A stretch of DNA of 64,000 nt. It comes from Phaseolus vulgaris (taxonomy: Eukaryota; Streptophyta; Magnoliopsida; Fabales; Fabaceae). This document shows, piece by piece, positions 36,553 to 47,958 of this stretch. The stretch is taken from positions 32,575,753 to 32,639,752 of the forward strand of contig NC_023755.2 in assembly GCF_000499845.2 (NCBI RefSeq), given 5' to 3'. Below the pieces are notes generated by a model, which was not told the origin of the DNA, made no database searches, and worked only from the letters and a program-made list of their open reading frames with translations. The position numbers and the translations under genes were made by a program. Numbering within the stretch: the stretch's first letter is position 1; the number at the start of each line of letters is the position of its first letter.

Positions 36553-37690
36553 ATGTGATGACTCTTTTTTACGGTAAGTATACCGATTCATAAGTAATAA
36601 TTTGTTCCTAATGACGGATATCGAACCTACAAAGAATAGTTATTTAAAATTTTAATCATAGTATTCACTAAGTAAAAGAATATGTACAATAATTTGATTT
36701 GAGATTGACAATAATTTGCATGAAAATTAAATAAAAACAAAGTAATAAGTAAAAGATTTCAATTAAAAAAATTGGTAATGGGCTTGGGTTAAGTGACATC
36801 TATATTCATAGTATATTTATATGATCCATCTCTCCTTAAATCCTTGAAATAACACAAATTTGGGAATAAATCAATCTTATTCATCTCATAATCCAAAAAT
36901 ATGTAAAAAGGTTAAAATTCCTAAATTAGAGGTTGAAATATTATCAATTAAAGTCCATAAGTGCCTATATTTTTGTATGAAATATTACTGAATTATGACA
37001 CTTATCAACTTCCCCAATCTAGAATTTTGTTTGTCTCAAGAAAAGAAAATGAATATAAATAAATCATATTTGAGTTTAAATTGCAAAACAACTTTATTTA
37101 CTAAACAACGGATTAAATTAGATACTTATGGTGCTTCCGGTTGAAGAAGAGTTTTGATGACTCCAAATCTTTCACATGATAAATAACTCATAATTCATAT
37201 TAAACACTAATATATCATTCAATCATATAGAAATTTAGATTCTTAAAGCAACTATAAATTATATAAAAAAAAGATAACACAAATACATAAAATAAATGTT
37301 TGTAAAATTAAAAAATTCATACAAATAAAATTAAAGTAATAAGCAATCATTAGCTTTAGCAATAAACAATAAGCAATAAAGTTTTAGCTTTAGTGAAAAT
37401 AATTTAGCTTGAGTAAAAAAGGTCTCGCTTGAGAGAAAATTGCTTCACTTGAGCAAAAATAAGGTCAAGACCAGGTTCAATTCCAATACTATTTTCGCTT
37501 GAGCATAAATCCTTTCACTTGAGAGAAAATAGACCCGAGAGCAAGATTTCTAATCCATTTTTACTTGAACAAAAATCAATGTTGCTATAGAAAAAATGGA
37601 CCTGAGAGCAAAGTAAATTTTCCAGTGATATTTTCGTTTGAGCAAAAATATTAGAAGAAAAATATGCATTCAAGTTTTTTAAATAGGATT
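36553..37690 (-). mobile_element. Athila-type LTR relic, reverse orientation
   Basis: The minus strand ends with ...GGTTCGATATCCGTCATTAG and CTTACCGTAAAAAAG, a diverged copy of the LTR 3' part at 2840-2910. The far end (37380-37650) carries degraded CGCTTGAGC words like the hairpins at 2023-2127. No PBS follows at the inner edge and no coding sequence is attached, so this is a solo or truncated LTR. Confidence 0.6.
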
Positions 37691-38591
37691 TGACTCAAAT
37701 TCAAACTCAAACAACCAACTTTCATTATTGTTTAAACTTTAAACAATTCATAACGCAGCTCAACAACGTGCAATAACCTTTTCAACATCAGAAACAACAT
37801 TTAAATACCAAACTATCAAAATCTATTATCCTTGTACTTTCAAAAGATATAGATTCAAACAATTTCCATCATATGCCATCCCTCTAAGAGAATTTTGGAA
37901 TTTGTGATCATGTCATTTTAATATCCACATCCTCTAACCTAGAGTTCTATTGAAAGATAAATCTTCCCTTACCAATTAGAAATATGAATACTAACAAAGA
38001 GCCCAAACTCCTAAAGAAAGAAGGAATAAGCTAACTTGCACCAAAGAGTCTCAATCAATAATCTGAATATATCACTATGATCCTAAACTAGCAAAGAAAA
38101 ATTCTAGAGCTGTAGACAGGACATGCAAAGCACGTCTACCCAAATAATTAGGAAAACTGAAATTGACTCAAAGAAAAAAGAAAAAAGAAAACTGAGGAAA
38201 AAAAAGTTTTTCTAAAAAGATAATAATTATTTTAAAATAAAATCTAAATAACTTATTTTTTTACTTATATAAATTTTTCACTCTAATAATAGAATATTCA
38301 ACTATATTTTAATTATATAACATTAACTCTACATTAATCAATTCCCTCAAATGTTTAACTATTATGATTTGAATGGCTAATTTGGTTTATCTAATGCTCA
38401 CCCCTTTTCAGCCACTAAATATAACTTTTGAACGGGACGAAATTTAGATTAATTTATTAAGTGTGTTTAGTATTATTTTTAGTCGAAATTGTATTTTAAT
38501 ATCGACTTTGTAAAGGTTTCAGTGAAATACATCAACACAAAATATTAAATTAAAACTATAATTTTAATTAAAAACCTCAACATCACATACA

Positions 38592-38628
<37 letters not shown>

Positions 38629-39117
38629 TTATGACAATTTCATGAAATCCAATATAAATATAACATGTATGCGAATAATTTGAATATATCTTTGTATAAA
38701 TGGAAAATACTTAAATTGATTAGGAATAAATATATGTATATTTGTTTTTTTTATATTCATATTTAGTTTAAATTATTGAAATATATATTTGATAGTCTAT
38801 TTTGAATATTTGGTAATTATTACTTATTCTGTAGTGGTATTTGGTATTGAGAAGAAGAAAATTTGTTTTTTTCAACATTAAATTTTTTATAATATCTTTT
38901 TAAGATATTTAATATATTGTTTGAATAAATAGTTGGTCAAGTGTAAATACGGCTAAATCTCTTATTTCATGAGAATAAATATGTAATATCTAACACTATG
39001 TTTATGGGGGAGGGAAGTGGGTAGATTTGTTAGGATTTAAGAAGATGTATGAGGTTATTTGGATTAATGAAGGTTAAAGTCGGTTTGTGAGGATGATTTA
39101 TTGAAGTTTACTAGTGA
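37691..39117. other. AT-rich intergenic DNA
   Basis: A (TA)n tract lies at 38597-38625. No gene recognised. Confidence 0.5.
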
Positions 39118-39285
39118 CACTACAAGAAAATCATGAAATAAAAACCAATTTTTAGAGACATAAAATAATTAGTTGCTATAGTGACTAAATTAGAGACCAT
39201 TTTAGAAACTAAAATAATTTTAGTTTCTAAATTATTTTATATTATTGTTAAATAGTTTCTAAATTGGTTTCTAATTAGCAACCAA
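39118..39285 (+). mobile_element. CACTA element left terminus (truncated)
   Basis: CACTACAAGAAAATCATGAA followed by subterminal words AGAAACTAAAATAATTTTAG and TAGTTTCTAAATTGG, like the element at 11419. I find no right terminus downstream; sequence changes abruptly at about 39285, so the copy is truncated. Confidence 0.65.
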
Positions 39286-39674
39286 GGTTTTCACCCCCCA
39301 ACAAACAAGACAATTTGGCTCACTAACAAAAACACAAAATCGATTATATGAAGAATACAACAACACTGAGGATCGATGCTCTCTTTCAGCACAACCTAGG
39401 TCAAAATCGATTCTCAATATATTACAACGTAGTAGAGAATCGATACTCATTGCATGTAGAAACAAAAGTGCAAAATCGATTTTGGCCAAGAACAAAATAA
39501 AGAAAATTAATTTTTCTACTTAAAACATTGCATGCAAAATTGATTTGAGTCACATTGGCTCAATGTCACAAAAGAAGTAAATGCGTAGTAAGTGTAGGGA
39601 GGAGTTGTGAGTAAATATATTGAAGCTTACGTGACACTCTCTACAATTTGTCCATATCACAGAGGACCCACAAA
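39286..39674. other. Repeat-derived spacer with AAATCGATT words
   Basis: Several AAAATCGATT/GAATCGAT words recur at irregular spacing (39336-39490). Probably retrotransposon-derived; no coding content. Confidence 0.4.
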
Positions 39675-39773
39675 TGAAGTGCACAAACACCTAAGGTAAG
39701 ACCCACAAAAAGAGAGTATTCAAAACTCACTCAACACATTGACAGAGTTTCTTTTCTATTCAAAATTCAATGT
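39675..39773 (-). repeat. 99-bp direct repeat, copy 1 (3' LTR fragment)
   Basis: Starts TGAAGTGCACAAACACC and ends TCAAAATTCAATGT, matching 41621-41719 with few differences. Flanks on both sides differ between the copies. Confidence 0.75.
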
Positions 39774-39827
39774 CCATTACAGTTCGATGCCACCATTGCA
39801 TGGCATAGTCTAAAAACTCTAGGGAAG

Positions 39828-40280
39828 TTAACTTAACCTTTTGGTCCTTTTCGACCTCATACACATTTGTTCTACCTTACCTTCCCATCTTGAATACAAG
39901 TTAGGGTGACTTTTCCCACTAAAACTAGGTAACTTTACAAAAGGAAAATAAGGCTTTGGTGGTTGTGGTTGGTGTTGGTGGTGCCTAGTTTCCACATTTT
40001 GCACTCTCCATTCTTCTTCTTCTTCTTCTTCTTCATTCCTATAATGCATATGATACATTGTAGTGCATCTAGGTCCCCGCCTCCTTTCTCTAGCTAGCCT
40101 CTCTTGAGTATCTTCTAGCCTTTGCATTCTTTTCACTAGTTGCCTTATTTCCTCTTCTTTGTGGACCAAGCTCGTCTTGGCATTTGCAAGCTCCCCCAAA
40201 GATGTGCCTTTCGAGGAGATTGTGGTTTTGAAGACTCTTTCGAAGACAAATGAGCCATGATTTTGCACAAAAGAAAGCAA
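39828..40280 (-). pseudogene. Gypsy gag N-terminal fragment
   Basis: The open frame of 150 codons includes a coiled-coil-like segment (EEEIRQLVKRMQRLEDTQER), an acidic run of eight Glu encoded by a TTC microsatellite, and the motif FPFVKLPSFSGKSHPNLY. That motif is typical of plant gypsy Gag just before the main capsid domain, with SRWEGKVEQM after it. The reading then leaves the family and stops. The start codon is unclear. Only the beginning of Gag remains. Confidence 0.7.
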
Positions 40281-41198
40281 ATAATTAGTGAAAATAACAA
40301 TTTAATGCACTCACTCACGTGTTTCACTCAGCTATTTGGTAAAGGATGGAAAAATTTTAACTTCACTCAAGGAAGATTTAAACTCCAAAAGGTCTACACT
40401 TGATAACAACACTTCAAGTGAAAGAGGTCAAAGCTCTTAACACTTGCTCACCAAAGAACCCCCAACAAAACTTAAGAAAGATTTGAAACAAGCAAGAAAA
40501 TTTAAGAGAAAGAAAGCTAAAGCAAATTAGAATTTAGATGATGACAAAACTTTTAACAAGAAAAACAAGAAAAGCACTTATGAAGACTCAAAGAAACTTA
40601 CTTAAACTTTTAACTATGAAGTTTTGATTTTCTTAGAAATTGTAAAAGCAAGAAGGATAAAATTCCACAAATATGAAAACAATTTGCACACAAAAAGAAT
40701 CCTCTTTTTAGCAATTTTGAACTTGAAAAGTGAATTGCACTAAATTTATTTTTGTCTTTGTTTTTGTTTTATGGATTCAAAATGTCCATAATCTTAACAT
40801 GCATATTTTTAATTCACTTTCAATTTTCACAAATAGATTGAGATTCAATTCATATGATCACTTGAATTTTGTGTTTGGAACTAAATCAACTTCTACTCAA
40901 ACAAATTCTTTTTTTTTTGTTCTTCACAATTAAAAATCAAAATAACCAGAATGGATTTAAAGACTCCTAGAACACTAAGAACATAAGACTCAAGCAAAAG
41001 AGGTAAGGAAGAAAAATTGACACAAAATAATTCAAAATCTGAATTTAAAGTGCTTAATGAATAAAAAAAGGAGGAATTGCAAATGACAAGAATTTACAGG
41101 CGAAATTGAAATTGCTTGAAGATAAAAGCAACAATTGAAATGTTATGAAAATTAAAGGCAAAAATCAACTCAAAAGCAATTAAGCACAAGATAATCAT

Positions 41199-41211
41199 GC
41201 TCTGAATACCA
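41199..41211 (-). other. Primer binding site, initiator-Met tRNA type
   Basis: The minus strand reads TGGTATTCAGAGC, which is TGGTATCAGAGC with one inserted T. It lies right after the LTR end near 41214. Confidence 0.65.
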
Positions 41212-41620
41212 CATGATGTGAGTTGATTTTAAGATTGCACATTTTATGGGTTGCACTTTGTTTATGGTTTTTTGATTTTGCAGAATATGGTGAGAAACCC
41301 AAAGAAGATTCTCACTGGACTTGAACTTAACCAAGTGGTTAAGTAAGTGTGAAGGTTCACTTTTAGAGGACAAAGAGAAAACACAATTATATGGTGAAGA
41401 TGATGATGAGGTGTAGAATTAAAAGGTATATAAAGGAAAGAAAACAAGATGAAAACCGAAGAGGAAATGAAGAACACAAAAACATAAAAATGGAAGAAGA
41501 GTGGCGCAAAGAAAATGAAGGAAAAAGATGAAGAGATGAAGAAAGCTTATGGATGATGATGGTGGTCATGCCACTTGGAGTGGTGGGAGACTCCAAGATA
41601 AGTGGTGAAGAGCCGCCACT

Positions 41621-41719
41621 TGAAGTGCACAAACACCCAAGAGAAGACCCACAAAAAGAGAGCACTCAAAACTCACTCAACACACTTACAGCGTTTCTTT
41701 TCTATTCAAAATTCAATGT
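41621..41719 (-). repeat. 99-bp direct repeat, copy 2 (inside 5' LTR)
   Basis: Lies downstream of the LTR TATA box on the minus strand, so it is in R/U5. It matches 39675-39773. Confidence 0.75.
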
Positions 41720-41900
41720 GTGAAATACATGAGACAAGACACTTTATTTATAGGAAATGGTGTCTTAGAGAGCAAGATAGAGGGGTAGGGTTGTCATTTG
41801 TAAGAAACCTTCTAGAAGATAGGTCAAAGAAACCCTAAACCTAGGTGCACATGTCATGAAAGGTGGGTTTGGCACAAGCCAAAATTACTAAGCACACCAT

Positions 41901-43167
41901 ACTCTAACTTATTCTTCTATTTGGCACCCCTGAAGTGAGCAAAATTTATTTTACATAAACTTATCTTGTGAAAAGACTAGAAGGAAAACAACTGACATTC
42001 TGGTCCATGTTTGGTTCTTCTTCTGCTGAGGCTTTTTTGAGGGTCTGGTGGGGTTTGGTCTTGTATGTTGAGATGACTAACTTAGTTGTGAAGTCTCTGT
42101 GTCCTTGATCATCTGCTTGTCGAGTTGTATCATATTATAAGAACATGTAATATCTATTTCACTAAACACTAATTAGAGTTAGAAAATTAGAGTTAGAAAG
42201 TGATAGTACAAAGGTAGTAACTAAAATGAAAGTATAAACTTATATTTTGACAAACAAATGAATTTAACATCCAAATCATTCAAATAATATTGAACAAGAT
42301 TCTAATCTTAAAAAAATCAAAAGTATCAACCTACATAATTAAAAATAGCAGATAATTATAATGAATAAATAATGATAAAAATTATAAATAATTTTTGTTG
42401 GTGAATTATTCGTGAACCTACTTATTATTCGTGAACCTACTTTTAATCTGAACGTGTTCAACCTGGTTAAAGGAGTTGGGTTCAATTTGATCTACATTTT
42501 AAAGAACTGTAGTTTTTTTCAACAAGAACCTGGTAAACCTTGTTGGCTTTGGTTTGAGTTCATTTTGACACTCTTATTTGTTTTCCACAGTGGTAACCAA
42601 TTTATTTATAATATTTAAAAAAAATTTAATTTATGTAAAATTAAAATTAAAGATATATAATTTATTTGGACGAGTCCTTATAAGAACTAAATCAATTCAT
42701 GCAAAGTTAAAATAAAACTTTTATATGTGAAACATTTAACAAATTAAGTTATATATAATCTAATTTCAACTTATAAAAGTTATTTTTTTTATACCAGAAA
42801 CTAAGACTAATTATAATTTATTGCATCATCATCTGTACACTGTCTTTAACACAGAAATTGACTAGTCTGAGAAGCAAATGAAGGGCCATACTACGGCTTC
42901 ATTTAATGGCCGCTAAATTGGTAACTATCTTCCCCAAATAGAAGGTAATTAAAGTGACACTAAATAACACCTTAACCATTCTCAGAAATAAGTGTCCTCA
43001 ACCAACAACCAAAGAGACACTATCATATGCATTAAGCTGCTTTGTAAAAACTGTTTATATATTTGAAAATGTAATGGAGTAATAGATGGAAAACAGTATC
43101 TTTTGCTAAAGAAACCTGCACTTAACTCACCGTCATATTACTCACCAAACTCAGTACAATCTGTGAC
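41901..43167. other. Intergenic DNA upstream of the cell-wall protein gene
   Basis: No gene recognised. A 21-base phrase (ATTCGTGAACCTACTT core) is duplicated at about 42405-42442. Confidence 0.5.
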
Positions 43168-43175
43168 TATAAAAC
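43168..43175 (+). promoter_or_regulatory. TATA box of the cell-wall protein gene
   Basis: TATAAAAC, 65 bases before the start codon, a normal plant spacing giving a ~30-base leader that is A/C-rich. Confidence 0.7.
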
Positions 43176-43232
43176 ACACCTACAGCTTTCAACTTCATCA
43201 CAAAAACATATATCAACCAAAATCATCTTAAT

Positions 43233-43709
43233 ATGGCTTCCAAACTTTCCTCCCTCCTTGCCTTTCTTCTCATCACCACTATCCTTCTTGCCACCACATG
43301 GCAAGGAGTTGCAAGACGCCACACTAAACCAAAGAACTCACACAAAGCAGACAAGAAAGAACCTCAATTTTTGTTCCCTCCTGATGGCTATATTCCTGGC
43401 TTTGGGAGATTAGGGTTTCCTCCTTTCTTTGGCTTTACACCTCAAAATCCTAACACTGGTGGTGGTGGTGTAGTAGAGCCAGAACCAGTTTCAGGTGGTG
43501 GCAGTGGATTAGAGCCAGCTCCAGTTTCAGGTGATGGCAGTGGAGTAGAGCCAGCACCAGTTTCAGGTGGTGGCAATGGATTAGACTCACCACCAGTTTC
43601 AGGTGGTGGATATGTTCCAGGTGGCGATGACACCTTTGTCCCAAACCCTGGCTTTGAGGTTCCAAGCCCTAGAAGTGGCGGTGGAGTTCCAGTTCCAGTA
43701 AATCCGTGA
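43233..43709 (+). CDS. Putative secreted glycine/proline-rich cell-wall protein
   Basis: 158 residues, intronless. An N-terminal signal peptide of about 27 residues (hydrophobic LLAFLLITTILLATTW) is followed by a basic segment (RRHTKPKNSHKADKK). The block FLFPPDGYIPGFGRLGFPPF recalls the small plant 'putative cell wall protein' family with its IPGxGR core. The second half is a four-unit repeat of about 12 residues (EPxPVSGGGSGL), then a Gly/Pro tail. It is expected to be exported to the apoplast; no enzymatic motif. The role is structural by inference. The start is the first ATG after the TATA box. The antisense open frames over the repeat are mirror artefacts of its GGT-rich codons. Confidence 0.8.
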   Translation: MASKLSSLLAFLLITTILLATTWQGVARRHTKPKNSHKADKKEPQFLFPPDGYIPGFGRLGFPPFFGFTPQNPNTGGGGVVEPEPVSGGGSGLEPAPVSGDGSGVEPAPVSGGGNGLDSPPVSGGGYVPGGDDTFVPNPGFEVPSPRSGGGVPVPVNP

Positions 43710-44697
43710 GCTACCATGCTGTATGCATGATGGAAGTAGTTAGGTTTAGTTTTGAAGGATGTTATGTTATGGTTTTACAAAATTGAAGTACTAGTCTACT
43801 GTTTGTGGTGTTGATGAATAAGTGTTGTGTGTATGGTATTTGATATGCAGAGCAGAGCCTTTCTGCTACTTGAAATTAATGAATCATATGAGTAATGCTG
43901 GTTGGATTCGTTGCCCTTCAATCATTAGTCATAACTCATCTACTGTGTAAGAAATAATATTTTAAAAGAGAATCATAAGGTGTACCCCAATGAGAAAAAT
44001 AAAAGTGATAAAAAAAATTAGAAACCGAAAGAATACTTTTTATAACCCTTAACAATCAACTTTAATAATAATATATTAAAATATTATTATTCTGAGTTTT
44101 TAAATGAATATTTTTTTGTCTTTTAGTATGTGAAAGTATTACCACTCATAACCCAAAATAATCATTGCACATTTTAATTAAAAAATTATGGTTAATATCT
44201 ACTAAAAACTAGTTTCATCGGCATTTGTTGAGAAAATTCTAATAAAAAAAATATATTCGAACAAACATTTAATGAGAAATAACTTTGGTCTAAAAAATAA
44301 TTTATATTAACTCGTTGTTTAGGTTTTAATAAAAAATTCTAACTAGCATTAATCGGGAAAAAAATCACCCTATTTTAATAAAATACCATGATTAATATTT
44401 TTAAAAAATAAATTTATTTTAAATTGTGATTAAATATGTTTTCGTCTTTAAACTTCATCGAGTTTGTCATTTAACAAAGGGAGTTTTAAATCAACAAAGA
44501 GTTTAACTATTGTCTATGTCACCATAACTCTTTCATCTTCTTTAACCACTTCTTTTTCTCAAAATTCTACTTTCCCAATTCTCAAACTCTCTTACCCACT
44601 TCCAATTGTGATAATTCTGAGAGAACATACCAACACGGATTAACAAGTAATTCCCAACATTCCTTGTATATAGTGTTATATACATTTCAATAATACT
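43710..44697. other. 3' flank and intergenic DNA
   Basis: The 3' UTR of the cell-wall gene extends to perhaps 43900. The remainder is AT-rich with no gene, up to the retrotransposon insertion site. Confidence 0.5.
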
Positions 44698-45349
44698 TCT
44701 TCTTACAAGGACCTAGAAACAAACTATCTTCGTCTTCCACCCGTTGACCTCTCGGCCTTCGCTTCCGGACTCCCTTCTCGGTGTGATCTTTCGGCTTACT
44801 TGTTCTTGGTTTGTATTTGGTTCGAAAATCTTTCACGTTTTATTGAATTGCTTGACTGACACTTCCCGGTCAACTTTAATTTACTCCATTTGATCTTTCG
44901 ATTTTTGGTCTCGGCTTCCTCTCACAGATGGGTGTGCGTACCTGAAAGGTGCTCCGATGCCAAAGTTAGATTCAGTTTTACAGGATATTAAAATGAATTC
45001 AACCTCCTTACCTCTCAGGATGACCCTCTATTTATACTACTCTTTTATTGGGCCCAGAAGTTATTTGGGCCTTTTCTTTTTGTATTAAACATTTACTACA
45101 CATACCTACATATTTGGGCCCAGTTTCATGGGCTTTTGCTTAATAATAATTTCCATTTTATTTTATTTCTTTCGTTATTTAGTTTACTTTCGGGTTGAGC
45201 TCTCGGCTTAGTACACCTTGCTTTCGGTCGGCTTAGTACACCTTGCTTTCGGTCGGCTTAGTACACCTTGCTTTCGGTCGGCTTAGTACACCTTGCTTTC
45301 GGTCGGCTTAGTACACCTTGCTTTCGGTCCAATCTCTCGGCCCAGTACA
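44698..45349 (-). repeat. 3' LTR of the Tat element
   Basis: 652 bp; it begins TGTACTGGGCCGAG on the minus strand. Identical to the other LTR over ~575 aligned bases except A/G at about 44891 and the outermost base region (TCTTCTT against TGTTCTT). It is 75 bases longer because of three extra 25-bp units. Confidence 0.95.
45204..45328 (-). repeat. 25-bp tandem repeat in U3, five copies
   Basis: Five perfect units starting CGGCTTAGTACACCTTGC (45204, 45229, 45254, 45279, 45304). The other LTR has two (54921-54970). They lie in U3, upstream of the LTR TATA box. Confidence 0.97.
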
Positions 45350-45369
45350 CTAAGCCCCCCAGGCATAAG
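45350..45369 (-). other. Polypurine tract region
   Basis: The minus strand reads GCCTGGGGGGCTTAG directly before the 3' LTR start. This is the expected position of the plus-strand primer, although the tract is short and G-rich. Confidence 0.6.
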
Positions 45370-45603
45370 GAAGTGTAGACGACGAAATGTCTATTAGAAG
45401 ATAAAATGCTACCTCTTGTATTTTTTGGGGGGAAAGTCAATTTTGAAAGAAAAGAGAGAAAAACTTGAATGGTGTATTAACTATGAAAAGACAAGCTGAT
45501 GGGACCGCTTGACAGGACAAGCTGGAAGTGCCAACCATCGGATGTAAGTAAATCCGATGGTCACTATGCCATGACTCTTCAGATTTCACCACTCTTCCAC
45601 CAC

Positions 45604-45610
45604 TATAAAT
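45604..45610 (+). promoter_or_regulatory. TATA box for the antisense gene
   Basis: TATAAAT in context CACTATAAATCTTCACTTC, 87 bases upstream of the ATG at 45691. It implies an internal promoter separate from the LTR and on the opposite strand. Confidence 0.6.
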
Positions 45611-45690
45611 CTTCACTTCTATTCACCTTATTTCACAGTTTCTCCCTGCATTATATATTAAAGCTGAAGCAAATATTCGCGGAAGGTATA

Positions 45691-47650
45691 ATGTCTTCAT
45701 CAAGTTCTGTTTCCGTTTCTTCTGAGTTTACGGAATTTTCGAGCACGAGTAATGAATCTACTGGGAGAGTGATTGAGTCCAATAAGAATGCCAACCCTGC
45801 TTTGTCACCTGAAACGGTTTCGTGTCTGAATTCGTCAAGCAAGGATGGCGTAGATGTTGAGGTCGAGGAAAGAGAAGAAATGGCCGAACAAAAATTAAGC
45901 CTTCGGTGCGGGTACGAATGGGTTAATCCAAAAGTTCGGGAATATTTCTCTCGGTACCAATTTAGTTCAACCCTTCGTAACTTCCTTTCTAAAATTTATG
46001 TGTATTCTCCTGATGCCACTGAGGAAATCATTTCTTTTCGGCGAACTTGTGCCATTGATAATGTTTGCCATGGCCGTGAAGGCGACGAACACGAATTTTT
46101 TTATTTTTATGAATGTCTCTTTACTGATCTCCATATTCGGTTTCCGTTAAGTGAATTTCAGATGGGTGTCCTGCGTTTTCTTAATATTGCCCCTACCCAA
46201 CTTCACCCCAACGGTTGGGCTTATATGCAAGCTTTCAGTATTTTGTGTAGATACCTTTCTTTAATTCCGAGTCCGAAAACCTTTTTATATTATTATAGCT
46301 CTCGGCCCGGCAAGAAGCCTAGTTGGTTGTCCCTGATCAGTAAGACAAAAGTGTGTTTTCTTTCTCCATTTACTTCTTCGTATAAAAATTTCAAAGGAGG
46401 CTTCTTTAAAATTCTAATTGAGGAAACCGGGAGAAAGTACTTCTTTGATGGTGATATTCCAAAATTCCCTTTTTACTGGACCCGTGCTCCTGTGAAATTC
46501 AACTCTTGTTCGCACCATTCGATGACTACCGAAGAGAAGCATGGTATTGCAGTTCTAGGTCACTTCTCCCATAAGATTCCAACTCGTGCTCTGCTTCGGC
46601 TAGACGTTTCTCGTAAACCCCAAAAGGATTTCATGGGTATGTGATTCTTTCGGATTTTCTCTTTTAGTAATAATAGAATTTTAACTTTGCTGAATCTGTT
46701 GGTGATGTCCAGGTTTAATGGCGGCCACAAAACCGAAGGATCGTGCTTATTTCTCTAAGCTGTTTAATCAGGCTGGAGGTTCAACTCCTCGTTTTGAGAA
46801 TGAAGCTCCAGGAACAGAAAATGAAGTTGTTGAGCCTACCCCTCGCTTAGAGGTTGAAATAGCTGCGGACGCCGGAATAGGACCTTCTAGAAAGAGTAGG
46901 AAACGAGACAAGAATAATAGAAGGTCACACTCCTCTAAAAAGCATCGTCATGGTTCTGGGAGTTCTTCTCAATCGCTTTTTGAAACAATGTTCACATCGT
47001 CCACACGCTTTTCAGACTTTGTTGACTGCAATCTTGATTCCTCTGCTCGGGATATGTTCAAAGTGGTTTCTGTTCCTTCTCTAGCTGATTCAATGTTTGA
47101 ATTGACTAGCCGTGCTTTTTTGATTAGTGAAGCGATAAAGGAAAAAACAAAGAGCCATGTTACTTCTGCTGAATTTGAGAAATTGAAGAGAGAAGCAGCT
47201 GAATCGAATGAGAAAATCGCGTTACTAAATTCTCAAATTGATGAACTTTCTGCGGTTAATAACCGACAAGAAACTGAGAAAGAAAAATTGAAGAGTGAAA
47301 ATGTCAAGCTCTCGGTCCAAACTTTGGCACTTAACTCGGAGAATCAAGAATTGAAGGGAGACGTTGCTAAACTCACTGCTGCGAAGAAAATCGATGCTGA
47401 AGGCATCTCTCAATTGGAAGCAGAAGTGAACAAGTTAAAGTTGAGAGTTGGTGAAGCTGAGAGTTTTGTTATCCAACAACACCAGTTGGGTTTTGAGAAA
47501 GCTCTTCAACAAGCCGAATACTTTTACAAGATTCCGTTAGATGCCGGTAACTTTGATGTCGGCAAAGACTTCTATAAGGGCGAATTAATTCCAGTTAGTG
47601 ATATTCCTTATGACGGATCTCCAGAAGATGAGAGGGAAAATGAAGGATGA
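45691..47650 (+). CDS. Antisense gene of the Tat element (aORF), spliced
   Basis: Exons 45691-46636 and 46713-47650 join in phase 1 across a 76-bp intron (GTATGT...TGTCCAG) into 627 residues. The first exon has a Ser-rich head (SSSSSVSVSSEF) and a domain around FPLSEFQMGVLRFLNIAPTQ, LHPNGWAYMQAFSILCRYL and SSYKNFKGGFFKI. I recognise this as the plant 'putative gypsy type transposon' domain (PF04195-like). The second exon has a basic stretch (RKSRKRDKNNRRSHSSKKHR, nuclear localisation-like) and a coiled coil (about residues 470-580). Function is unknown. The gene is antisense to gag-pol and convergent with it. An in-frame ATG at 45499 exists, but the TATA box at 45604 favours 45691. No stop or frameshift breaks it. 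Confidence 0.85.
46637..46712 (+). other. Intron of the antisense gene
   Basis: Donor GTATGTG after ...TTCATGG, 76 bases, acceptor TGTCCAG before GTTTAATGG. Removing it restores one continuous frame through the only stop between the exons. Confidence 0.8.
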
Positions 47651-47958
47651 AAAATGAATGACGAGGCCGAATAGTAATCTAATTAGGATGTTTTTTGTTT
47701 TTTGTAATAGCTCCGAGTAAAAACTTTCGGACTTTTTAGGACGTTTTGTCTCTGTAGTAATAGGAATTTTGGATATACGACATCAAATTATATGATAATA
47801 TTTGGTGTACTTCGTGCCTATTTTACTTGATCGGTTCCAGCTATTTATTATCTTAATTTCATACGATAAATGTATTCTGTTTAATCGAACAAGAACGGGC
47901 GATCGGCCATTTAATTGTGATCTTTAAGCGAACAACTAAGGATAGGTGGCCAGCTTAC

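Larger units (their letters stand above)
39675..41900 (-). mobile_element. Decayed reverse-strand Ty3/gypsy element
   Basis: On the minus strand, an LTR-like region (about 41900 to 41214) has a TATAAATA box (41745-41752). Next come a Met-tRNA-type PBS, a ~0.9-kb leader and a gag N-terminal part (40280-39828). A 99-bp block at 39675-39773 repeats 41621-41719 in the same orientation and may be what remains of the 3' LTR. Protease, RT and integrase are missing. Outer limits are uncertain because the two LTR copies share only these 99 bases. Confidence 0.6.

Noticed and set aside
43442..43717. Antisense open frames over the cell-wall protein
   Set aside because: Mirror image of the GGT/CCA-rich repeat codons on the coding strand.
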